Shown in pieces: positions 1 to 5,283 of a DNA stretch of 5,283 nucleotides. A program made the position numbers and the translations under genes. The notes beneath the pieces are model-generated. The model was not told where the DNA came from and ran no database searches. It saw nothing but the letters and a program-made list of their open reading frames with translations. Where the stretch lies: positions 1 to 5,283 of the forward strand of contig CALCSP010000530.1 in the NCBI GenBank assembly GCA_937893785.1, given 5' to 3'. Position 1 is the first letter of the stretch. Every line of letters starts with the position of its first letter. This DNA comes from an uncultured Verrucomicrobiales bacterium. Lineage in GTDB: Bacteria > Verrucomicrobiota > Verrucomicrobiia > Verrucomicrobiales > DEV007.

Positions 1-549
1 CGCGGCTCGCTTGTAAAAGAGATCCTGCTCAATGATCCGCCACCGCCGCCACCCCCGAACGTTCCGGAGTTAATAGCATCCTCTGCGGAACCTTTACCTA
101 GCGTTCGGGATCTTGTGGAGCTTCACCAACAAAAAGCCCAGTGTGCCTCTTGCCATGCCCGCTTTGACTTCATCGGACTGGGATTGGAAAACTTCGATGC
201 CATTGGTATGTGGCGAGAAGAAGAACTGGTCACCCATGCCGAGCATTTTTCTCAGTTAAAAAACCGGCGAACGAAAAGAAAGAATTATCCCGTGGATGCC
301 AGTGGTGAACTGCCCGATGGGGAAAAATTCAAGGATGTTCATGGACTGAAAGCTGCCCTGATGAAACAGGAAAGACAGGTAGCCGCTTCCCTGCTTGAGG
401 GACTCATGTGTTATGCCCTTGGGAGGGATGTTAGTTTCACAGATCGCCCGATCATTGAAAAAGCCCTCGACGACATGGAAAAGAAAAAATATCCCGTCCG
501 CGACATGATCAAACAGGTAGTCCTTAGCGAACCCTTTTCGAGGAATTAA
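1..549 (+). CDS. DUF1588/DUF1585 cytochrome-like protein, C-terminal part (5' end outside window)
   Basis: The reading frame is open from the first base to the TAA at 547-549, giving the last 182 residues of a longer protein. A GTG at 115 is internal and not the start, because conserved family sequence lies upstream of it. Codons 1-22 carry the DUF1588 signature: an Arg-Gly start, then seven prolines at codons 13-19 followed by N-V-P. Codons 48-52 are CASCH, a CxxCH c-type haem attachment motif, followed by the family pattern ending in LENFDAIGMWR (codons 62-72). DASGELPDG (codons 99-107) and CYALGR (about 137-142) mark DUF1585. In this family the missing N-terminal part usually holds further domains (PSD1 cytochrome, DUF1587, DUF1595, DUF1592), and the protein is exported. 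Its function is not established; a role in periplasmic or surface redox chemistry is inferred from the haem motif. A basic stretch around codons 86-95, between the tryptophan and DASG, looks like a clade-specific loop. The next gene starts 18 nt downstream, so an operon is likely. Confidence 0.93.
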   Translation, partial: RGSLVKEILLNDPPPPPPPNVPELIASSAEPLPSVRDLVELHQQKAQCASCHARFDFIGLGLENFDAIGMWREEELVTHAEHFSQLKNRRTKRKNYPVDASGELPDGEKFKDVHGLKAALMKQERQVAASLLEGLMCYALGRDVSFTDRPIIEKALDDMEKKKYPVRDMIKQVVLSEPFSRN

Positions 550-567
550 ATTAGATTCAAAATACCG

Positions 568-1902
568 ATGAACTTAGCAAGTAAATCAAATCGCCGGACC
601 TTTCTCAAAAATGGAGCCAAGGCCATTACCCTCCCTTTCCTTGGCAGTCTGTTGCCTACTGTAGTACGGGCTACCGTCGAAAACGCCCTAGCCGGGAACG
701 TGCCTAAGCGTCTCCTCTGGATGTCCATGGGCCATGGTCACATGGAAAAGCACTTTTATCCGGAACAAACCGGCTCGCTTGCTGACATTTCTTTGCCGCC
801 AGGCTGGGACTCCATTAAGAAAAACATCGGTTATACCACCTTGGTATCAAACTTCTCCAACATGCAAAACAAACAGCCGCATGAAGGAAGTGAAGCAGTC
901 CTTACCTGTGCCAATGTAATCGGTTTTCCAGGAAAAGCCCGGCACAACAGCATATCCTGTGATCAGGTAGCAGCAGCTCATCTTGGAAAGGGCACTCGCT
1001 ATCAGAGTCTCCAGCTTAATTGTCCCAAAAGTGACACCGGCAATGGTCACGGAGGTGTGGCCATATCCTATCGTAAAGATGGCAGCCCGATGACTGGATT
1101 TGATTCTCCCTTTGAGGTTTATCAGCGCTTATTCGGGGGCAATATCCCCAAGGAGGAAGTCCTGAATACCCTCAAACAGCGCAAAAGCATATTTGACATC
1201 TTAAAATTTGAGAGCAATTCCACCAAACGAATCCTCGATCGGGATGACCGTGAAAAACTCGAGGAATACACCACCAGTATCCGCGATATTGAACTAACCA
1301 TTAGTCGCGAGGAAGAATGGCTGGACGTGCCCTATCCGAAGACAAAAATGAAAGCTCCCAATGATGAACAGGTTTTGGTCAGCGGTTCTCACGGTGAAAA
1401 GGCAATCCGTACCATGCAGCAATTGATTCTCGCAGCCTGGCAAACGGATTCCACCCGTGTGGTTACCTATCGTATGCCCGATGCCGGGTTGCTCACCAGC
1501 ATGGGCATTTCCTCCACTCCTCACACACTTTCTCATTATGGAAGCAATGCCTCCCTTCATGAGCTGAATCTGCGACGTACCCGAAAATGGATGGAATTGT
1601 ATTCTGACTTTATCGACCAGTTACGTTCCACCAAGGATCCCATGGATCCCAACGGAGGCACTCTTTTCGACCACAGTCTGGTTTATTGCGGAGGGGGGCT
1701 GCGTACGGCTCACCGCAACACTAACGTCCCCTGCCTGCTCACGGGCGGTGGCTTCAAAGGACTGACCCATGGCCAGCATCTGATCGCTCCCAAAGAAAAC
1801 ACTCCGCTGGCCAATCTCTGGACCACCATGCTACAGGATGCGGGAGCCAAGATAGATCGCTTTGCCGATTCAAATGCGACAGCCAGTTCGATTTGGATTT
1901 AG
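568..1902 (+). CDS. DUF1552 family protein with Tat signal
   Basis: A complete protein of 444 residues, within the usual size of DUF1552 proteins. The N-terminus has a twin-arginine motif, NRRTFLK (residues 8-14), followed by a modest hydrophobic stretch (about 18-33), so folded export through Tat is expected. Family landmarks are MSMGHGHMEKHFYP (52-65), HEGSEAVLT near 105-113, TRVVTYRM (296-303), HTLSHYG (319-325), LFDHSLVYCGGGL (366-378), H382, LLTGGGFKGLTHGQH (390-404) and TPLANLWTTML (412-422). The extreme C-terminus, RFADSNATASSIWI, departs from the FGDSTG-like ending I associate with the family. ATG 568 is chosen because it places the RR motif at residues 9-10; no Shine-Dalgarno sequence precedes it, and it lies 18 nt after the upstream stop, consistent with co-translation. 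DUF1552 genes typically sit next to DUF1592/DUF1585 genes in Planctomycetes and Verrucomicrobia, as here. The biochemical function is unknown; the His-rich motifs suggest metal binding, which is inference. Confidence 0.93.
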   Translation: MNLASKSNRRTFLKNGAKAITLPFLGSLLPTVVRATVENALAGNVPKRLLWMSMGHGHMEKHFYPEQTGSLADISLPPGWDSIKKNIGYTTLVSNFSNMQNKQPHEGSEAVLTCANVIGFPGKARHNSISCDQVAAAHLGKGTRYQSLQLNCPKSDTGNGHGGVAISYRKDGSPMTGFDSPFEVYQRLFGGNIPKEEVLNTLKQRKSIFDILKFESNSTKRILDRDDREKLEEYTTSIRDIELTISREEEWLDVPYPKTKMKAPNDEQVLVSGSHGEKAIRTMQQLILAAWQTDSTRVVTYRMPDAGLLTSMGISSTPHTLSHYGSNASLHELNLRRTRKWMELYSDFIDQLRSTKDPMDPNGGTLFDHSLVYCGGGLRTAHRNTNVPCLLTGGGFKGLTHGQHLIAPKENTPLANLWTTMLQDAGAKIDRFADSNATASSIWI

Positions 1903-2026
1903 GCTAGCTGATGCATAAGAAAAATGGCGATCCTTTGAGACGTAAACCCTCTCACGCGTTTTAAACGCACCTCTCTTTAAACATCACCCTCCATCATAGC
2001 CAGATCAAAAAAGGACGAAGACAAAA
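1903..2026 (+). promoter_or_regulatory. Intergenic region with weak candidate promoter and palindrome
   Basis: This 124-nt gap is the only sizeable one between the plus-strand genes, so it is the natural place for a promoter of the sulfatase pair. TTGAGA at 1935-1940 resembles a -35 box, and TTTAAA at 1960-1965 is a poor -10 box with a long 19-nt spacer. The second half coincides with a perfect 6-bp-arm palindrome, GCGTTT-T-AAACGC (1956-1968), which could be an operator. As RNA the palindrome could form only a very short stem, so it is not a convincing terminator, and no U-tract follows it. No other structure is evident. The promoter call is weak and rests mainly on position. Confidence 0.3.
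2011..2015 (+). promoter_or_regulatory. Ribosome-binding site of the sulfatase gene
   Basis: AAGGA in an A-rich context lies 11 nt before ATG 2027. It is the clearest Shine-Dalgarno-like site in the window, and it supports ATG 2027, which also gives a well-formed signal peptide. The spacing is slightly longer than the usual 5-9 nt. Confidence 0.5.
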
Positions 2027-3523
2027 ATGAAAAAAACAGCAGTGCTATTTATTCAGGTTTTTCTTATTTCACAACTTTCTGCAAACGCGAAAGACCAAAG
2101 ACCCAACGTCATTCTCTTTCTGGTCGATGACATGGGTTTGATGGATACCTCCGTCCCAATGTTGTCCGATCAAGAAGGCAAACCAAAACGTTATCCGCTC
2201 AATGATTGGTATCGCACCCCGAATATGGAACGCTTAGCCAGTCAGGGCATTCGGTTCTCACAGTTCTACGCTCATTCGGTTTGCTCGCCCACCAGAGCAT
2301 CGCTCATGACTGGCCAAAACTCTGCACGCCACCGGGTTACCCAATTCATCTCGCCTGAGAAAAAAAACGCCGGCCCTAAAGGCTGGAGATGGGAAGGACT
2401 CACTAAAAAGGACGTCACACTCCCCTCCCTTCTACGCAAGCAAGGCTATCAAACCATTTTCGCCGGCAAAGCCCATTTCGCTCCGACCGGGTTTACCGGG
2501 GAAAATCCGAGAAATCTTGGATTCGATATAAACATTGCAGGCTGCTCCTTCGGGCAACCTGGAAGTTATTATGGAGAAGATGGATATGGAAACCTGAACC
2601 CAAAACGTAGAAAGCGTGCTGTGCCCGGGCTTGAAAAATACCATAAGACCAGTGTCTTCCTCTCTGAAGCAATCACCCTTGAAGCCATAAGCGCTATTGA
2701 TAAATCCTTGGAAAATGAGAAGCCTTTCTTCCTCTACATGTCCCACTATGCAGTGCATAGCCCATTCAATTCGGACCCTCGTTTTGCAGACAACTACAAG
2801 CAGTCAACGAAGCCAAAGAATGCTCAGGCATACGCTACTTTAATCGAAGGCATCGACAAGTCTCTTGGAGACCTGATGGATCACGTAACCAGCAAAGGTG
2901 AGGCTGAAAATACACTTATTCTGTTTGTTGGTGATAATGGATCCGATGCGCCTTTAGGCCCAGTTCACGGGTACTCTAGCTCCTTTCCGTTGCGAGGAAA
3001 GAAGGCAACTTGCTACGAGGGCGGAATGCGCGTGCCCTTCATCGCGGGCTGGGCAAAGACCAGTAATAAAAATATGTTCCCCATCGCAAGTAATTCGCTT
3101 CATACCGATCAAATCGGAACGATAATGGATATATACTCAACGATTCTTGAAATATCAGGAGCAAAGAACCCTGCAAATCACGTTGTAGATGGTGTAAGTT
3201 TGCTAAAACAATTCTCGGGGGAGAGTAACCCTGATCGCTCTGATCATTTCATGTGCCACTTTCCTCATTCTCACCGCAGTTCCTACTTTACTACTTTCCG
3301 CAAAGGTAATTGGAAACTGATCTACCGTTATAAAGGAAAGAACAGATACGAGTTATACAACCTGAGCGAGGATCCATTCGAAACTAGAAACTTAGCTAAA
3401 AGCGAACCTGGCAAGCTGAAAGAATTGACCAAGAGAATGGCAAATCGTCTCGAAAAAGAAGGCGCTCTATATCCTTCTGATGGAGACAACATATTAAAAC
3501 CAGCGATTCCTGACTCAAATTAA
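2027..3523 (+). CDS. Secreted type I (formylglycine-dependent) sulfatase
   Basis: A 498-residue sulfatase of the alkaline phosphatase superfamily that hydrolyses sulfate esters, probably on a sulfated polysaccharide or its oligosaccharides. A Sec signal peptide spans residues 1-21 (KK n-region, hydrophobic core, SANA before the predicted cleavage). The first metal-binding motif is DDMG (34-37). CSPTR (86-90) matches the CxPxR signature, so Cys86 should be converted to formylglycine by a maturation enzyme that is not in this window. GKAH (147-150) supplies the conserved Lys148 and His150, with Ala in place of the common Trp. His244 (YAVHSPF) and GDNG with Asp303/Asn304 complete the expected metal and sulfate site. 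PLRGKKATCYEGGMRVPF (321-338) contains the conserved active-site lysine, probably Lys326. The C-terminal subdomain has HFPHSHRSSYF (411-421) and GNWKLIY (427-433), then YELYNLSEDPFETRNLA (441-457). Length and domain order are normal, with no truncation. The exact S1 subfamily and substrate cannot be fixed by eye. It lies 10 nt before the barrel-protein gene and is probably co-transcribed with it. Confidence 0.96.
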   Translation: MKKTAVLFIQVFLISQLSANAKDQRPNVILFLVDDMGLMDTSVPMLSDQEGKPKRYPLNDWYRTPNMERLASQGIRFSQFYAHSVCSPTRASLMTGQNSARHRVTQFISPEKKNAGPKGWRWEGLTKKDVTLPSLLRKQGYQTIFAGKAHFAPTGFTGENPRNLGFDINIAGCSFGQPGSYYGEDGYGNLNPKRRKRAVPGLEKYHKTSVFLSEAITLEAISAIDKSLENEKPFFLYMSHYAVHSPFNSDPRFADNYKQSTKPKNAQAYATLIEGIDKSLGDLMDHVTSKGEAENTLILFVGDNGSDAPLGPVHGYSSSFPLRGKKATCYEGGMRVPFIAGWAKTSNKNMFPIASNSLHTDQIGTIMDIYSTILEISGAKNPANHVVDGVSLLKQFSGESNPDRSDHFMCHFPHSHRSSYFTTFRKGNWKLIYRYKGKNRYELYNLSEDPFETRNLAKSEPGKLKELTKRMANRLEKEGALYPSDGDNILKPAIPDSN

Positions 3524-3530
3524 TCCAAAT

Positions 3531-3533
3531 AGG
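3531..3533 (+). promoter_or_regulatory. AGG directly abutting the start of the barrel-protein gene
   Basis: The only purine-rich Shine-Dalgarno-like bases in the 10-nt gap after the sulfatase stop are AGG, immediately adjacent to ATG 3534. That is too close to serve as a normal ribosome-binding site for this ATG. The alternatives in frame are GTG 3549, about 14-15 nt downstream of the AGG, and ATG 3597, which would cut away most of the signal peptide. Translation coupled to the sulfatase stop is the simplest explanation, with ATG 3534 kept as start. Confidence 0.3.
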
Positions 3534-4583
3534 ATGACGAATCATCAAGTGACCCAAAAATACCTTAACCTACTGCTACGAACCGGCATCATAGGAATGT
3601 TATTGATTGCGACTCCCGCAGGTTTCGCGATTGAGACAGCATTTTGGTATGAGGATAACAACATGCGAAAAGCCGGAGGATACCCGGATGATTTCAAGGA
3701 AATGTTTGAAAATCCGGATTCATGGGAACAGATGAGAAGAAAGCTTTCGGTCTATTGCATTCGAGGCAACACGCTCAAGAACGTCATCAATGACCTAGGA
3801 GAAGAATGGGTAATCCGGCATTTCTGCGGACTTCTCAAGAAGGAGAATATTCCAGTCGCTATCGACAACCCTTCCCTTGACCGCATTCCATCAATAAAAT
3901 TACTGGAGCAAAACGGTCTAGTTATCAGTCACCTTGCCTTGCAAAGTGTGCTTTCCAAATTCAAAGCCAGATCGATGACCCCTGAACAACAAATCCAGGA
4001 GATCAGAAAAAGAATTGAAACTACAGTTCCGAAGCTCGTATGGCTTCGCAAAACGTTCCCGCAATCTAAAATAGGCATCATTGATGCCCTGCCTGCCAAA
4101 GGTGTTTCTTACGCGGATCCATATGCAGACCTACTCGCGAAATCCCGTTCTGCCGGGGCGCCGATCCAGTTCATTCATGTTGATGCACCCTACAGCGCGA
4201 TAGAAAAAACACTCGGCTGGAAAAAACTACACCAACTCAAGAAAACAATCAGCAGGGATTTGGATCTAGAATTCGGCATTATCGTTACAGACAATATTGG
4301 TGGCATGGAATCGAACAAAGCCTTCTACAATCAGGTCATGCGCATGAGTCGAAAATACCCTGAGGCAGCATACCCCGACTATTTCATCCTGATGAGTTGG
4401 TATCACCATCCACAATACGCCGTTAGGCAAGCAGGCCCCCAAGGGGAATACACTATGACTAGGACTGCGTTAGACTTTTTCACCTTCACCTCAAATCGAG
4501 CAAAGAAAAGTCAAATGCCCAAATCCACCTTGAACAAAACACATTCCGGCGATCTTAAATGCCCGAAACCACCATCAAATTGA
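3534..4583 (+). CDS. Secreted protein of unknown function, (beta/alpha)-barrel-like
   Basis: I do not recognise the family of this 349-residue protein. The N-terminus has basic residues (Lys9, Arg16), a hydrophobic segment (about 17-28) and a possible signal peptidase site after GFA (residue 32), so export is likely; an N-terminal membrane anchor is the alternative. The mature part shows regularly spaced strand-like segments alternating with charged helices: AFWYED (36-41), KLSVYCI (70-76), IPVAIDN (106-112), LVISHLAL (129-136), KIGIIDALP (179-187), IQFIHVDAPY (211-220), LEFGIIVTDN (245-254) and YFILMSWYHH (283-292). Eight such segments, several ending in an acidic residue (Glu40/Asp41, Asp111, Asp184, Asp217, Asp253), are what a TIM barrel with carboxylates at the strand ends would show, as in many glycoside hydrolases. 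No catalytic signature was identified. The last 30 or so residues are basic and low in complexity. Its position 10 nt after a sulfatase suggests a role on the same glycan. The coding call is solid; the fold and role are inference. Confidence 0.85.
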   Translation: MTNHQVTQKYLNLLLRTGIIGMLLIATPAGFAIETAFWYEDNNMRKAGGYPDDFKEMFENPDSWEQMRRKLSVYCIRGNTLKNVINDLGEEWVIRHFCGLLKKENIPVAIDNPSLDRIPSIKLLEQNGLVISHLALQSVLSKFKARSMTPEQQIQEIRKRIETTVPKLVWLRKTFPQSKIGIIDALPAKGVSYADPYADLLAKSRSAGAPIQFIHVDAPYSAIEKTLGWKKLHQLKKTISRDLDLEFGIIVTDNIGGMESNKAFYNQVMRMSRKYPEAAYPDYFILMSWYHHPQYAVRQAGPQGEYTMTRTALDFFTFTSNRAKKSQMPKSTLNKTHSGDLKCPKPPSN

Positions 4584-4609
4584 GCGGCGATTGAGGCCAT
4601 CTCACTTGA
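4575..4609. terminator. Weak inverted repeat across the two convergent stop codons
   Basis: TCAA (4575-4578) plus TGAG (4581-4584) can pair with CTCA (4601-4604) plus TTGA (4606-4609), giving two 4-bp helices separated by a small internal loop, with GGC/GCC available inside the 16-nt loop. It covers both stop codons, where a shared bidirectional terminator would be expected. There is no U-tract and the stem is AT-rich, so it may be chance. Confidence 0.2.
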
Positions 4610-5283
4610 CGATGGAACGCGGAATCTGGCCGTGTTTGCGTGCACGCATTTCAGCAAGCATGACGCGGTTGATCAAGAGGTCCCGCTCGTAACGTCCTTC
4701 AACCATTGCTCGAAGCACTTTCTTTTTAAGTTCCGAATTGAATTCTGTAAACATCAGTAACGGATGAATACGAACCCCACCTATTCCTTCAACAGGGTCG
4801 ACATTCGGATGTTTGGAAGCCCGGGGAAGCGGGCGCCATTGGTTATATTTAGGCAAAACCATCTCGTTGAAAGTACGCGCCAAATCACCCATCCGTTCAG
4901 AGGTCATAATGTGTGTATACCGCTGTGATTCATAATGCATATAGAATGACTTCATCGTGAAATTCATGTGAGCGCGATCTTCACCACGAACCTGACCTTT
5001 ACCGCGTGGTGTATCCGTATCGTAATCTCGCGCCGCTGGATTCACACAGTTAGGTTGGTATCCCCAGGCACGGTACCATTTATCCGGCTCATTTAAATAT
5101 TGCCCATCGTGGCCAGGCGCATAAAACTGAAATGTATTAAACCAACTCTTGAGAATCTTCTCGGCACACGCGTCAATTGCCTGAGCTGAATCGGCATCGC
5201 CAAAAGTTTCAGCTGCCTGTGCCGCAAATCCAGCGCAAGAAGTCGCCGCAACAAAGCGATTGATACCCGCGCGCCGCTCTCTC
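4602..5283 (-). CDS. Unrecognised helix-rich protein, C-terminal part (5' end outside window)
   Basis: The minus-strand frame ends at TGA (complement of 4602-4604) and stays open to the right edge, giving at least 226 C-terminal residues. A GTG at 5045-5043 is possible as a start but is unlikely, because the 79 codons before it read as ordinary protein. I do not recognise the family. The first 45 visible residues form an Ala-rich helical hairpin with a GDAD turn (28-31), of the kind seen in alpha/alpha-toroid enzymes; alternatively, RERR followed by an Ala-rich stretch ending AAQA could be a signal peptide if the true start lies just outside. A segment rich in W, Y, P, G and N follows (about 46-78), then a charged region with RGEDRAHMNF (about 100-109). 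The C-terminus is basic and helical (about 180-226). Visible Cys residues (16, 39, 79) form no known motif. It converges on the barrel-protein gene with 18 nt between the stops, so it belongs to a different transcript. Confidence 0.82.
   Translation of the reverse strand, partial: RERRAGINRFVAATSCAGFAAQAAETFGDADSAQAIDACAEKILKSWFNTFQFYAPGHDGQYLNEPDKWYRAWGYQPNCVNPAARDYDTDTPRGKGQVRGEDRAHMNFTMKSFYMHYESQRYTHIMTSERMGDLARTFNEMVLPKYNQWRPLPRASKHPNVDPVEGIGGVRIHPLLMFTEFNSELKKKVLRAMVEGRYERDLLINRVMLAEMRARKHGQIPRSIVK

Noticed and set aside
37..57. CCG/CCA-rich run that looks like a simple-sequence repeat
   Set aside because: It encodes the seven-proline motif typical of DUF1588, with mixed proline codons, so it is conserved protein sequence and not a microsatellite.
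1635..1651. Direct repeat of GGATCCCA separated by one base
   Set aside because: It lies inside the DUF1552 gene and encodes DPMDPN in frame. A single 8-bp duplication within coding sequence gives no sign of a mobile element or regulatory site.
546..2758. Several open frames of 60-108 codons on the opposite strand or in other frames (for example 546-728, 847-1050, 1294-1560 and 2432-2758 on minus, 734-919 on plus)
   Set aside because: All lie inside the well-supported DUF1552 or sulfatase genes, have no recognisable domains or start signals, and are explained as by-products of the real coding frames.
4490..4583. Possible frameshift giving the basic, low-complexity C-terminus of the barrel protein
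   Set aside because: I translated the other two plus-strand frames across this stretch. Both reach a stop soon, and neither gives a more protein-like continuation, so a natural tail is the simpler reading.
4602..5045. A complete 147-residue minus-strand gene starting at GTG 5045
   Set aside because: The frame remains open for 79 more codons to the window edge with convincing protein-like composition, so the GTG is most likely an internal valine codon of a longer gene.

Overview
The window most likely comes from the chromosome of a polysaccharide-degrading bacterium of the Planctomycetes-Verrucomicrobia-Lentisphaerae group. Three things point there. The left end carries the C-terminus of a DUF1588/DUF1585 haem protein next to a DUF1552 Tat-signal protein, a pairing characteristic of Planctomycetes and Verrucomicrobia. 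A secreted formylglycine-dependent sulfatase follows. Three of the genes look exported. Shine-Dalgarno signals are weak or absent, which is also common in this group. The lineage is inferred; there is no marker gene in the window.

Layout. Positions 1-549 (+) hold the end of a large cytochrome-like protein whose start lies outside the window. Positions 568-1902 (+) hold the complete DUF1552 protein, 18 nt downstream and probably co-transcribed. A 124-nt gap (1903-2026) with a weak promoter-like stretch, a short palindrome and a ribosome-binding site separates this pair from a second pair: a type I sulfatase (2027-3523, +) and, 10 nt later, a secreted protein of unknown function with an apparent (beta/alpha)-barrel pattern (3534-4583, +). 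A partial, unrecognised helix-rich protein (4602-5283, -) converges on this pair, with 18 nt between the stop codons.

How they may work together. The sulfatase would remove sulfate esters from a sulfated glycan outside the cytoplasm. The barrel protein beside it is the best candidate for a partner that acts on the same glycan, but no activity can be read from the sequence. The cytochrome/DUF1552 pair is a conserved exported module of unknown function. Whether it is linked to the glycan genes or merely adjacent cannot be settled from this window. No RNA genes, CRISPR arrays, insertion sequences or attachment sites were seen.
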